Below are positions 20,666 through 31,740 of a stretch of 64,000 nucleotides of DNA, one piece after another. Source of the stretch: Lumbricus rubellus (lineage: Eukaryota; Annelida; Clitellata; Crassiclitellata; Lumbricidae). The notes beneath the pieces were generated by a model, which was not told where the DNA came from, made no database searches, and saw only the letters and a list, made by a program, of their open reading frames with translations. Where the stretch lies: NCBI GenBank assembly GCA_945859605.1, contig OX243825.1, positions 31,000,726 to 31,064,725 of the forward strand, given 5' to 3'. The position numbers and the translations under genes are program-made. Within the stretch, counting starts at the first letter, position 1; every line of letters starts with the position of its first letter.

Positions 20666-21868
20666 ATGTCATACACATGCAAATTATGTCATAAAACATT
20701 TCAACATAGATCTCATCTCCTACGTCACACAATGTCACACACAGGAGAGAAGCCATTCAAGTGTAATGTATGCAACAAAGCATTTGCGCAGAGGAGTACT
20801 CTAGTAGGCCATACAAGAATCCACACTGGAGAAAAGCCATACAATTGCAACCTATGTCATGCAGCATTCACATGGCAATATGGTCTTGCATGCCACACCA
20901 AAACGCACACTGGAGTAAAGCCTTATTCATGCAATTTGTGCCACAAAAGATTTACACGACAGAGTAGTTTTTTTTCCCATACAAGGTTACACACTGGGGA
21001 AAAGCCGTACAAGTGCAGTACATGTAAGAAATCATTTGCATCAAAAGAAGGTCTTGTATCCCACACAAGAACCCACTCTGAAAAAAAGCCATACTCATGC
21101 CATCTTTGCTCCAAGAAGTTTCCTTGTTCAAGTGGTTTGAAGTGCCATGTAAGGACCCACACTGGAGAAAAACCTTACCAGTGCAATCTATGTGTCAAGA
21201 CGTTTTCACAGAAGGGTAATCTGGATAACCATGCAAGGACCCACACTGGAGAAAAGCCATTCAGGTGCAATATATGTCAGAAATCATTGGTGTCGAAGAC
21301 AAGTCTTGATTACCATACAAGAACTCATTCTGGAGAAAAGCCGTTCTTGTGCAGCTTTTGTCAGAAAGCGTTTAGAAGTAGGATTCGGCTGGAAGAGCAT
21401 GTAAGAAACCACACCGATGAAACGCCATACAAATGCAAATTGTGTCAGAAAATATTTGCACACCGAAGAACTCTTCTGTGCCATGCAAGAACTCACACTG
21501 AAGAAAAGCCATACAAGTGCAATATTTGTCCCCAATCATTTAAATTAAAGGCAGCTATTGTATATCATACAAGAACCCACACTGGAGAAAAGCCATTGAA
21601 GTACATGCCAACAGAGGAATTGCCTAACACTTTTACGCAAAGTATTAATCCACACTCAAGTGAAAGAATGCATTCTGGAGATTATTCAGTAATTTGTGAC
21701 AACACTGATGAGTTTACTTTAAGACCTTTTGGTTGTGGATATTGCGATGAAGTGTTTGAATTCGAACAGACATTTGTGGAGCATTGCTATGATCACAACT
21801 GTGATGATCCGCAGAAAGACGGTCTCCTTGAAGTGACTGAAATGAGACTTTTGACTTACTTTCCATAA
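20666..21868 (+). CDS. ZF-4: C2H2 zinc-finger protein, 11 fingers plus C-terminal module
   Basis: Predicted nuclear DNA-binding protein of 400 residues starting MSYTCKLC. Eleven complete C2H2 fingers are joined by TGEKP-type linkers. Compared with ZF-3, an in-frame gap removes about 60 residues between KPLKY and MPTEELPNTFTQ, so the C-terminal finger ([13 protein letters not shown]...HCYDH) and the tail [12 protein letters not shown] sit close to the array. Finger 6 has Pro in KKFPCSSGLK, the only residue differing from ZF-4b, where it is Ala. The start is the first Met after the broken upstream part. The intact frame, kept in both copies, argues for a working gene or a very recent duplication. 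Confidence 0.88.
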   Translation: MSYTCKLCHKTFQHRSHLLRHTMSHTGEKPFKCNVCNKAFAQRSTLVGHTRIHTGEKPYNCNLCHAAFTWQYGLACHTKTHTGVKPYSCNLCHKRFTRQSSFFSHTRLHTGEKPYKCSTCKKSFASKEGLVSHTRTHSEKKPYSCHLCSKKFPCSSGLKCHVRTHTGEKPYQCNLCVKTFSQKGNLDNHARTHTGEKPFRCNICQKSLVSKTSLDYHTRTHSGEKPFLCSFCQKAFRSRIRLEEHVRNHTDETPYKCKLCQKIFAHRRTLLCHARTHTEEKPYKCNICPQSFKLKAAIVYHTRTHTGEKPLKYMPTEELPNTFTQSINPHSSERMHSGDYSVICDNTDEFTLRPFGCGYCDEVFEFEQTFVEHCYDHNCDDPQKDGLLEVTEMRLLTYFP

Positions 21869-21899
21869 ACGAAATATAGCTCGACTGTTCATATCTTGA

Positions 21900-22275
21900 T
21901 CTGCTAGTTATGTGATAGCTCAACTGAAAATTGTCATTTAAATAGGTCAGTTCGCAAGATTTCGATACATTCTGGATATATTTACGAGGATTTTCGTATT
22001 GGAAAAGAGTCGGTGACAATAGAACCGTTGCCTCAAGATTTTGAGCAAAGCATAAATCCGTGTTCACGTGATAGAGTGCATTCTGGCAATTATTCCGTAA
22101 TCAGTGACAATATGGGTGACTTCAGTTTACGACCCTACGGCTGTGGATATTGTGATGAAGTGTTTGAATTCGAAAAACATTTATGGATCATTGCTATGAT
22201 CACTATCAGGATGCTGCAAAGAAAGACACTTTTCTTGAAGGGACTGCAATGCGACTTCTGACTTACTTTCCATGA
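21900..22275 (+). pseudogene. Second zinc-finger C-terminal module, frameshifted
   Basis: Directly after ZF-4 lies another copy of the C-terminal region: TIEPLPQDFEQSINPCS, then [15 protein letters not shown] 1-bp loss after gaaaaacat shifts the frame within the finger; the tail (cgacttctgacttactttcc) follows in another frame. The 3' flank matches ZF-1's better than ZF-3's, so this is the end of a former ZF-1-like gene whose fingers were deleted. Confidence 0.8.
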
Positions 22276-22429
22276 AGAACGAGATCTTAAATATTTTCTT
22301 TTATGTTGTAATCTGCCAGTTTTACTTCAGTGATATAGACGATTGAAGTTTTAGCTATCCTGACCATTTATTTGCAATCTTATGCTGACTGTTTGTTTAA
22401 AATGGGTCTTGCTGCTAAACATTTTACGT

Positions 22430-22751
22430 CAGAATGCATGCCTCATCTAACTACTGTATGGCTTTATGTAGATTGGCTTAGGAACTATCTAAAAGGCAGA
22501 TAATTTTATCAAATGGTATCTAGGCTGGCTACTGTAGGTATCACCTGTGGTGTGCCACATGGCTCTATAGTGGGTCCATTGCTATTGCTAATCATGTTTT
22601 GAATACTTATTGTCTACTCCAGTTCATTATGTTTTCTGAGGACACCAATGTCATTGTGTATAATATCTCTGTTATAGAACTCTAGAATAAGCTAAATGCT
22701 GATTTGCAAAATGCAGATAAATGGTTCAAAGCAAATAAACTTCTCTTAACC
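22430..22751 (+). pseudogene. LINE RT fragment after ZF-4
   Basis: Encodes in broken frames LRNYLKGR, GVPHGSIVGPLLLL, FSEDTNVI and NADKWFKANK, the palm part of a LINE reverse transcriptase, homologous to 6,440-7,085. Cut off at 22,751 by the foldback element. Confidence 0.75.
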
Positions 22752-23290
22752 GGTTCCACAACAACTGGTTCAACGACAACTGGTTCAACGACAACTGGTT
22801 CATCGACAATTCGTTCACCGACAACTGGTTCACGACAATTTTTACACGACAATATTATTGGAGCTGGTTCGAGGAAAATATTCTTGCTTAAACTGGAGCT
22901 GGATTGATGAAAATATTCTTGCTTAAATTGGAGATGTATTGGTGAAAATGTTCTTGCTTAAACTGTAGCTGTTTTGATGAAAACGTTCTTGCTTAAATTG
23001 GAACAAGATTGATGAAAACAGCTCGTGAAAGGGATGCTGGATAATGGTAATTTTATATCTGAAATATAAACTGGATTAATGAATAGAATGCTTGATAAAT
23101 GGAAGCTGGATTACTGATTTGCATTCATATATTTCAACATGCATCCAGCTTCCATTTCTCAAACGCTTTATCATTAATCAGGCTTCCATTTCTCAAAGGT
23201 TATTTTTTCAATACAAATTCTTTTTCACCTATAAGGATTTAGGAACCTTCATACAGCTTCCATTCACCATTTGCCAATAATATTGTCCTG
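22752..23290 (+). mobile_element. Class-2 foldback element, right end degraded
   Basis: The left domain is tandem 15-bp units ACGACAACTGGTTCA beginning ggttccacaacaactggttc. The core has AGCTGGAT units first in plus and then in minus orientation. The expected right domain is reduced to about aatattgtcctgtacc, and no duplicated flank is seen. It interrupts LINE RT sequence. Same copy again at 42,255. Confidence 0.7.
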
Positions 23291-23376
23291 TACCAGGTAA
23301 ATAAGCGGTTTCGACATCTCAGTATAGGTCAGGTCAAATCTGGGCGGAAGTGACCTCCATGATCTCTAAGGTGACT

Positions 23377-24248
23377 GCCGGAAGCATTTTCTCCGATCCC
23401 AGGTGACTTTAGCAAAAAAGGCGGAGCCATATAAAACTTCGCCTCCTAATTTGCTGTATATGGGTCAATGTAAAAATAGACTGACCACGCCTCTCCTCCA
23501 TCTTTCAGGGATTGTTGATTCCGTTCGGCACACACGTTTCCGCCTACTTTTGAAGTAATTTAGGCAATAAAATGTCAGTTTATCGTAAATATGTGATATG
23601 TCATGGAAGCAGCACACGAACGTCTAAAATACGGAAGGTAATGTACTTTGGTTTTTTATCGTCGAATTCGTCTAAATTATTCGGCAAAACTGTAGTATCG
23701 ACACCGAATGTCACTTACGGTCAGGTGTGGCGTCGTTTAGGGTCAGGTTTGGCGTCGTGAGGGTCGGTTAGGTCAGGTTAAGCGTGGTGAGGGTCGGTTA
23801 GGTCAGGTTACCCGTCGTGAGGGTCGGTTAGGGTCAGGTTACCCGTCGTGAGGGTCGGTTAGGGTTAGGTTTAGGGTTTCGGTTAGTGTTAGGTTTAGGG
23901 TTAGAGTCTTCAATCAGTCCCCGATACTATAGTTTGCCAATAATAATAATCATAATTATTATTCATTGCATGACATTCAGCGGCCTTATTTTCAAAAACA
24001 TGCTTTCAAAAGTCGCTGTTTATCAATTTCAACTTCAATATATTTCCTTTATTCAGCGTATTTTTCGTCAAGGCGACGTTGACTCTTTCATCTACTGCCC
24101 TTTTCAGTGGTAATCATTGCTGTGTTGACTCCTACATATATTGTCCTTTTGCATCACTAATGACGTCGCTCCGGATTTGGACCAATCACACAAGCGATAT
24201 CGGTCCATATTGCTAAAGTCACCTGGGATCGGCGAAAATGCCTGCCGG
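23377..24248. mobile_element. Segment with 39-bp inverted repeats and TTAGGG-rich core
   Basis: gccggaagcattttctccga (from 23,377) through tgactttagcaa is mirrored at 24,210-24,248 with two mismatches. Between them, 23,700-23,910 holds four or five tandem 33-bp-like units (cgtgagggtcggttagggtc, aggttacc), turning into ttagggttaggtttaggg. Only the left end is present in the duplicate at 42,880. No target duplication found. Confidence 0.5.
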
Positions 24249-24417
24249 AAGTGTCGTTGGTGCATTAACCCTCGTACTACCACTGGGGTCAAAATGACCC
24301 CAAAGCATGTTTGCAGTAGTGTTGCTCATCCGTCATAAGTGATATTCACAAGAAATTTTATAACTTTGTCGGTATTCCTGTCTTGTACAAAATGCCAAGT
24401 TTTATTTTCCATTTTCG

Positions 24418-24434
24418 GTCACCAGATGGCGCTG
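24418..24434 (+). promoter_or_regulatory. CTCF-like motif in the piggyBac relic
   Basis: gtcaccagatggcgctg contains tcaccagatggcgc, which matches CCASYAGRKGGCRS at 13 of 14 positions by eye. It is the best such match I noticed in the window. Binding is not demonstrated. Confidence 0.4.
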
Positions 24435-24544
24435 GTATCGTATATATACACTGAGTACCAGTGGGGTCATTTTGACCCCAGTGTAAACTGTATGGTTATG
24501 ACAAATATATGACATTTCTAATATAATAGAATACATTTATTTAA

Positions 24545-25125
24545 ATTCATTCATTCATTTCGTGCATTTGTATAGCGCTTCTTCAAGAAACCTACTCAGA
24601 GGCGCTCCCAGTCCAGCCACAGCTAAAATAATAGGTTTTGAGCGACTTATAAAAAGCAGGTGAATTTAGTCTAGGCATAAGTCGCACGTTTAGTGGGAGG
24701 CCATTCCAGATAGCAGGACCCACAGTAGAAAAGGCTCTGCGCTGTCTTGTAGAAGTGCGAGCTCGAGGAACCAAAAGCTCCCCCGTTGGGGCAGAGCGAA
24801 GAGCTCGACGGGCTGCAAGGTCGGAGACATGTAGGTCGACAAAGGATAGACAGGTATGGTGGAGCACAATCAGTAAGGCATCGCCAGACAAGTGCAGCAA
24901 CTCGGTAAGAGATGCGCTGTGAAACAGAGAGCCAGTGAAGAACATCACGCATATAAGAGACGGGGGCATATTTAGAAATGCGGCCAATGAGGCGAGCAGC
25001 TGAACGAAGAACTCGTTCAAGGCGCCCAATTAGTCCAAGTGGCAGACCAATGACTACCGAACTGCAGTGACCAATTCTACTAGTGACAAAGGCATGGACA
25101 AAATTAATGTCAGAGTAGCGCTATG
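24545..25125 (-). mobile_element. LINE 3' end, reverse orientation
   Basis: On the minus strand, two overlapping frames give the C-terminal RT region: RDVLHWLSVSQRISYRVAAL, then SDLAARRALRSAPTGELLV, PAIWNGLPL and a final WTGSASE stop. A frameshift separates them. The 3' end is followed by gcgctatacaaatgcacg and an (AATG)n tail, typical of L2/CR1-like elements (from memory). Truncated, non-functional. Confidence 0.8.
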
Positions 25126-25213
25126 AGAAATAAAAATGATACCATTTATTTGTTTGTAGTATAGTCACAAAAGAACGTACTGAGTGGTTTGTTTTAGCAG
25201 ACATAAGTCTCCC

Positions 25214-25336
25214 AAGAAAAGGGCTCGTTGTGACTTCTGCCCAAGAGAAAAAGACCGAAAACCACACACTGACTGTGCTAAATGCGGCCATAATGTGTGC
25301 AAAGAGCATTGCAAGAGCATTTGCTTCAGTTGCTAG
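25214..25336 (+). pseudogene. piggyBac transposase C-terminal Cys-rich domain
   Basis: The frame KKRARCDFCPREKDRKPHTD continues CAKCGHNVCKEHCKSICFSC to a stop at 25,334. Pairs CxxC..CxxC..CxxxHC..CxxC form the zinc-binding domain that ends piggyBac transposases and helps bind the element ends. The DDD catalytic core is missing, so it cannot be active. Confidence 0.85.
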
Positions 25337-25550
25337 TCAGAGACTCTGACATTGTGTGAACAATCTGACTGTTACTTTACTAACAATCCTTCACGAATTT
25401 GTTGATTTCAAACATAATACCAGTGAAAAATGGTACATTTTCAATTTAAACAACAAAATTTAAACCAAAACAATGCAAGTTTACATTGGGGTCATTTTGA
25501 CCCCACTGGTATTCAGTGGGTGCAACATTTTCTGGTAATTTGAGGGTTAA

Positions 25551-25749
25551 AAATGGAGATTGTTGATGGTTTGGAGGACTTCAAGCGATGGAATATCGAT
25601 GCTTTAGGAAAATTGTGTCGTATTATAAATAAATCGTGGGTTGAAAATCACGCAATGTAGAAATAAAGAGGAGCAAGTCGCTTTGGCGTAAGCCGCTTAT
25701 AGCCAGAACTATCCCGTCGCACTCGTCTTCGTAATGACTACAAGGAAGG
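25551..25749 (+). pseudogene. 5' exon of the SWIM-domain gene, broken
   Basis: Directly right of the piggyBac end, MEIVDGLEDFKRWNIDALGK runs to a stop. A second frame gives RNKEEQVALA, stop, AAYSQNYPV, resembling the N-terminal SAP-like segment that precedes SWIM domains in some marine invertebrate proteins (from memory). It ends at a canonical donor, aaggaag|gtatgt, near 25,749. Stops and a frame change mark it as decayed. Confidence 0.45.
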
Positions 25750-26622
25750 TATGTCTATAACTTAAAAGTGGCATATTTTAATAATCTTTTCCACTGTTGT
25801 AAATTATTTGCAGTCTTGTATTATGAATTGTTATTTAGGCATTCCTGAAGTACCTACTACATGCGTCCTCATTTTGATGGGTCTTGCGGTCTTATCCTAG
25901 CCTTTGATTACGAATAGCTGTAAAACTCTTTAAAAAAACTAAACGCCTGTATGTCTTAGAACGATCATTCCCCGCAGTCTATGAACCAAGTAATATAGTT
26001 GATACTAGCTCCTCTGCTCCATATGGGTGTAGCCTGAATCGCTGAGTGAATATCGCCGTTATCCCAGAGATTCATTTTCATATTTATTAATGAATGTATT
26101 TAATTTAAATCTAAATAGTTTTCGGGAGTTCAGCCGCTTACTGAAGTTCATTTATATAATTCTTGTATTTTAGGTGTGCTTTTCATGGTTTCCAATTGGA
26201 AACTGTTTTCTAGAAATAATGAATATGTTAGCATTTCGGGTTTTTTGGTCAGTTCTCTATTACTAAGCATTTTGATCAGCATATGGGACCAATGCTGTAC
26301 AACTGCAATTATTATCACAGTAACAAGTAATTTCTAGAATTCATGTATTTTAGCTGTGCTTTTACACTGTTTTCAATTGTAATTGCCCGTATTTGCAATA
26401 ATTACTTGTGATAGTCATAGACGTGGGCATGATTTACCTTTACATAGTGTTAAATTTGAGGATATTGTATGTGTGTACTTAACAAATGTTCAATACAATA
26501 CAAAATGTGCCTTCACATACTGACTTTTACAATGTACTTTAAGAGTTATTTTTGATTTAGTATGTATTATAAATGCTTACTTTATTCAGATATTGTACAA
26601 CTCATGTATTATGTTTATTCAG

Positions 26623-26828
26623 GCAAAGCTTTCAGTTACTTTGCATCACAGGAATCCTGGATTAAGGAAATATTCTTCCATAAGATTTCGCCTGACAGTG
26701 ATTTCTGCTTCCTGAAGAGTGCCTGTACGCCTTCACATCGAATTCAGCAAATACCACACAAGCTATGGGTTAGCTTCAGTCTCAAAACCTGCTCAGTAGT
26801 CGAAGGCCTACTGTACATGTCTTGCTGG
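26623..26828 (+). pseudogene. SWIM-domain gene, middle exon
   Basis: Bounded by acceptor tttattcag|gc (26,622) and donor gctgg|gtaagc (26,829). It encodes GKAFSYFASQESWIKEIFF, CFLKSACTPSHRI and PHKLWVSFSLKT. After gtagtcgaaggc, one extra base shifts the frame into YCTCLAG, the first half of a SWIM zinc motif (CxC). With that one base as the only defect, the exon joins in frame to the next. A recently inactivated gene or a sequencing error are both possible. Confidence 0.7.
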
Positions 26829-27923
26829 GTAAGCCAAGGAAATATATTTAAGTCTTTACTTTTTGCAATTATCTTACAAACTTATATTAGCCAAATTAGA
26901 TTGACTGGTTAAACATCCCCAAAGCATTTGAGCTAATCTATGATCAGCAAAGTTAACGTATGCATGTTATATGCTCATTTCCCTAAGTTTTGTGTTCCCT
27001 GGTTGCTTCGTCCAGCCACAAGGAGCCCTCTATTTGCTAGTTTATACTGACCCTCGAGCTGGAACTATATTGCTGCTTTAACTTCTCTGCCTTCCGCTTC
27101 CCGTTTCTGAACAATAATAATAATTACGACAATTTCCATTCTTCTCTGCTACTGTGCAACAGCGGCAGTTGACTGATGTTCTCACGTGTAGAGCTTGGAG
27201 TCGTTGGCATAGACTAGCAGCAAGCTCACTCATGAAAACGGCAGAAACAGCAAGGGCTAAGCACAGAATCCAGACGGACGCCACAGATGAGAGAATGGAT
27301 GGATGAAAGGACCCCCGTTGAAGAGCACCATGCAGCGATAACAGAAATATTAGCAAAGCCACTCATGCGTGGTTCAGCAGATCCCTATCCAGTGAAAACA
27401 GAGAATTCAATGGATCTTTATAATGCTTAATTAAAAATGCAGTATGTAATAAGTAAATAAATGTTTGTGTATTTATGTTATTTGGTCCAGAAGTTGAGCC
27501 GAGGGACACCAAATGAAACTCAGTTTATGCGACAAAGATAGCGGCAGTTTTAAAGTTAACCTTTACATTCTATACGGAAAATTCGTACACTGAGTTATCC
27601 ACTCTAAAACAGTGTGGATGACTGTTCTCTACAACACAGTTGTCAATCACAGCCAAATATCCATTTAATAGAATATAAAATGTACATATTCTCATATGGA
27701 AAGGAAAGGTTTGGAACTGCAGCTGTGTTTTTCACATCAACTGAGTTTCACAGTTCAGACACAACATAAGACTTACTTCAGCTTCTTACAGACTTTGTCA
27801 TAATGCGACTTGGTTCTTCTTCATTTTCATATTATGCATTTTGATTACTTTGGCTTTTGTAAATTTAGATGAGTCTGGTTGGTAACATGAGATTCTAACA
27901 CCACTTTTTTTGCTTAAATTTAG

Positions 27924-28110
27924 GCTTGGATCAACATGTAACCATGTTGCAGCGTTACTATTCAAAGTGAACTATGCGTGGGAAAATGGCTGGACACAAG
28001 GATGCTCCAAGCCATGCACATCAATGGAAAATCGATGGCTTTCACCTACACTGAGAAATGTTCAACCCATGAAGGCATGCGACATGCTCATCGAAAAGCC
28101 CGTGCTTTGA
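27924..28110 (+). pseudogene. SWIM-domain gene, 3' exon
   Basis: Starts after acceptor tgcttaaatttag|g. Joined to the middle exon it gives CTCLAGLGSTCNHVAALLF, a complete SWIM signature CxC..CxH, followed by KVNYAWENGWTQGCSKPC. The frame stops at 28,108. SWIM domains bind DNA or proteins and occur in transposases and nuclear factors. In marine animals this arrangement is often followed by a YqaJ-type exonuclease (from memory), which is not visible here. Confidence 0.7.
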
Positions 28111-28351
28111 GCAAATTGAACAATGAGTTTAAAGCTGCTTTGTTGGGCAGACCTGTATTAAGCTTAACTTGTTTATCGTTACAAATAAACAAAGTACATT
28201 TAGAAAGCAATGATGATTTTTTAGTCTGTAAAGCAAGAAGCGATTCTTTTATTCTTTGCATTTCCGCATGCAATTGCTGAATATCCACTGCACTACTGTG
28301 ACATCCTAGACATGATTCTTCTACTGTATTAGTATGGTCAGAAGATGCCAT
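28088..28351 (-). pseudogene. Possible transposase N-terminal fragment
   Basis: An 87-residue minus-strand frame contains a heptad-like segment (IQQLHAEMQRIKESLLALQT) followed by DKQVKLNTGLPNKAAL. The latter resembles the FYTGLPSYE-type segment preceding the DDE domain of THAP/ISL2EU-like transposases (from memory). No catalytic domain follows. It overlaps the end of the SWIM exon on the other strand, so it is weakly supported. Confidence 0.3.
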
Positions 28352-31300
28352 AGATGCAGCATCCGGTGTGTTCCTAAAAGGTAGACTTTCTACTTGGGTT
28401 GCTGCGTAGCAGTGGTCGTGTGTAACAGTTCGACTATAGATTTATTTGCTCGCTTCTGCAGTGTCGTATGGTTCCAACGGCATAGTACTTTCTTTATCTA
28501 AAACACCAGAAAATATCATTATACACTGGAGTTAACACAATTGAGAAGAATTATTTAAATATGAATGTGTATTATTAGTAGTCATACTTATTAATCCAGT
28601 TCTGTTGCTTTTAGTTGCTGCCCATTGTAAACTGTTTCTGCTTTATGGAATGGAAGCTGTCAGCCCTACCAAAAGTGAGCTTAACTCAGAACAGAGTACA
28701 CTTACAGCTCTGCAGTATGTAAAATTTTTAAAGTCTCTCATAGTAGTGTTGCATCTGTACTGCACTTCGTGCAGGAAAAATACTATTACAGACTGTTGGT
28801 TATCCAGAGGATTAGTATTTATTGAGAAATGCTTTTTCACACAACAATGTTGTTGTCAGATAAATTGTATTGTGATTTTCTTACACACCTCAAGTGCTTC
28901 AGCACTTTTATGTATACATTCTTATCATGTTTAACCACTGTCTGGGAATGAACAATTGAAAATGCTGAATCAAAACGATTCGACATAGAAATAATTATGT
29001 GCAGATGGTTTTATATATATATGTAATTATGTATACGTATAACTATGTGTGCATAATCTATGCATACATATTAGTGTCTATAAGCATAATGTAAAGAATT
29101 TTGGTTATATATCTCTGTCTCACCCTCCCATTTTGTAAGTTTAATTAAAATAAATATATGTATTAAAGAAAGTTAGACTAATAAAATAATATAGTTCTCT
29201 ACTAAATTGCTTCCTAAAAAGATGCAAATTGATCGTGAACTGGGCATCTAGTTTTGCAGCATATATGTACAAATATGTACATGAAAAATTACAATGTGGC
29301 TTGTCATCAGTTTTTCTGAGGTTCTATATTGCTACAAATTTTACCGCTCGGTATATATATATATTCTGTAATTAGCATTATACAGGCAGGTGTGCTGTCC
29401 TGTGAATACTGCATTTATTTTAGTTTATTTACATTTCTTTTGTCTTCTTACTGTGCTACCGTTATTTGGTCAATTTAAAAGATTGATATATGAAGGCTGG
29501 CACTGGGAACACTCAAATAGCATGTTTCGATGTTTTGTGGGATGCAATAATCCTGTATTCCTTGTAGGGACTGAGCAGTGTGCAACAGCATAATTTGACA
29601 AAAGAATAGTTTGTCGATATATGATGCAATGACGGATCTTGGTTTGATGTGAAAATTAACTGCTACATGGTAGTCAACTATTTTAACATACAGGTCCGAG
29701 TGTAAACTCAGACTTTTACCTTTTTCCTGAGATCAAGCAGTGTGTCCGAGCTTTGATAAATTGATACTTATTTCTCAAAAACAATTAAAACTGCTCTTTA
29801 GTCTTTACTGATTAGTAGGGTTTGCCATTCAGATTTAGTAAAAAAAATATATTACACACATGAGAATTGTCAAGAGGGTTGAGAGGGTTCAACTCATAGG
29901 ATCCCATAGTAAAGTCTGAAACATAAAAGACTACCAGGTCTGGTGCCTGAAGACAACAATCTTTAAAGAATAAAATTAATGTTACAACACACCTTCAGAA
30001 ATCCTTTGGATAGTACATTCCTTTCGAAATTTCTTTGTTGGCTGTAGAAATGATTGTGCGTTTGGCAACTGTCGCTTTTGCATAACAGTGACCTCGTAGC
30101 CTGTACAATCATATATACATACAATACATACATTATTCACTATTAAAAGACACTTCGCACAGACAGCCTTATTACATTTAATGATTCAGTTCGTCAATTC
30201 TTTATGCTCTGCAGCTATGTGGATGATTATGGAATCCAAGAGTGTTGGAAGCTAAAAAGAACCATTTGTTTTATCATTTATATTTAAATCTTTTATGGTA
30301 AAGGTAGTGCCCAGACTCGCTTCACAAGCGTTGGGCCCATATTTGATGTCCAGTTTCAGGACATCAGTCTTAGGTGGCACTGCCATACATGGGTGTTAGG
30401 TGGCAAAGGTCTTTTTCAATGAACCCAAGGCTGCCCACATTATTGAGCACTGTCCACTCCGTATTAGAAGACTGAATCAAGCGGGTGCAGCCAGTTGCGC
30501 TTAAAATCACCTACTTTTGCTCTTCGTGCCAGTATGTTACCTCAGCTATAACACCCGCCCCTTGACATATCATACATAGTACACAAAATTGTAATTATTA
30601 ATTTCGTTTACATTTAATTTATTTAGAAAATAGCAAACAATTAGATTCTAATTTAACCAATTAAAAGCAATACAACGACGATTACAGCAGCATAAGCCAT
30701 ACATTAAAATAAACAGTTATGCTTTGCAGAACAATCACCAGTGTGTGTATATAAAATTATGTGTGTCTGTGTGTGTGTGTAATGAAGAATTACTACAAAT
30801 AGTTTACCCAGATTTAGTGAAGGATCCAGGTTGCCTGAAGAAGGAAATCCATCTAAAAATGGTGCGAACATACTTTGTTATTTTTAGTTGGCTGCCAGTT
30901 TTGACCAGTGTATTTATCAGTACGATTCATCTGAAAATATAACCAAAAGTATATGAGATATATATCTCTTTTTCAGTGAATTGAGAAATATTCTCTTTCC
31001 AACTATTAAATATTTAAGCAGTATTTATAATTTTGAGGATTTCTTGGGCGAATGGGAATATATTTAGAATTTCCTGGTGCTGGCCTGTTACAATGGTATT
31101 ACCATATTATATTAATCAACAGCAAAAGCATCCAAGAGGCGTTAAGACAATGTAAAAGGTTCGTTTGGACATTGTAAAAGATCGATACGACGAAATACCG
31201 GTCTATGCAGTAATTATTTATTACTCTACTGCAATTAACGCACAGATGGCAAGATTTTCACATCGGCTAGAGCCTTATAGGCCTATATATATATGCCTAG

Positions 31301-31740
31301 GTAATAATTATATATACGGTGCCAATATATATTTAAGGATTGTAAATTTAGGCCTACCTACAACTCAACCTACCAGATCGATCCACCGTCTTCTTCCATC
31401 TGGATCTTTGCTTTTCGAAGGAAATATTATTAAAGTCTAAACGGCGGTTCGCATATGCAGTGGGCAATACCAAAGTTAATATTGTGCAACGCACAGAACT
31501 GCTTTCTCCGCAGTTTTAGTCTCATTTCGCTGTTTCTACACATTACAACTGCACAATGAACTGACATTGTTTCTGACAAGTTTATTGATTAACTGTAAAA
31601 CTTTTAAAAATTCAGTTTAGCGCAGTTACAGTATTGACATAATCATTGTAGGCGATCATTCTGGGTACTATAAATAGTACCCAGAATCGACCTTTGGTGA
31701 CCCGACCCACTGCGCACGCGCGCGCCAGATGTCGATTCGG
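28352..31740. other. Unrecognised AT-rich sequence
   Basis: No convincing gene, zinc-finger homology or AGCTGGAT repeat. Short open frames have no recognisable domains. Small features: atatatgt-rich tracts near 29,010 and 29,350, a (GT)n run at 30,740-30,782, and a 13-bp-arm palindrome attctgggtacta...tagtacccagaat ending at about 31,687, next to a CpG-rich stretch (gcgcacgcgcgcgcc). Confidence 0.5.

Larger units (their letters stand above)
19516..23643 (+). repeat. Segmental duplication A, copy 1
   Basis: Near-identical to 39,014-43,098 plus 45,648-45,695: the offset is 19,503 over the ZF-4 coding region and downstream. The (CTG)n tract differs (five versus seven triplets). The later copy is interrupted after 43,098 by a 2.55-kb element absent here. 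Includes ZF-4, its second C-terminal remnant, LINE fragment and a foldback element. Confidence 0.9.
24265..25550 (+). mobile_element. piggyBac element relic
   Basis: TTAA at 24,265-24,268 is followed by CCCTCGTACTACCACTGG. The right end GGTAATTTGAGGG is followed by TTAA at 25,547-25,550. Subterminal palindromes tggggtcaaaatgacccca and tggggtcattttgacccca occur near both ends. The interior retains only the C-terminal part of a transposase (25,214-25,336) and carries a LINE 3' end in the opposite orientation. Confidence 0.82.

Noticed and set aside
23700..23910. Chromosome-end telomere
   Set aside because: TTAGGG units are short, mixed with other 33-bp-like units, and lie internally between inverted repeats with genes on both sides.
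24592..25029. Minus-strand 145-residue frame as a host gene
   Set aside because: It matches the C-terminus of LINE reverse transcriptases, is frameshifted and is followed by an LINE-type 3' tail.
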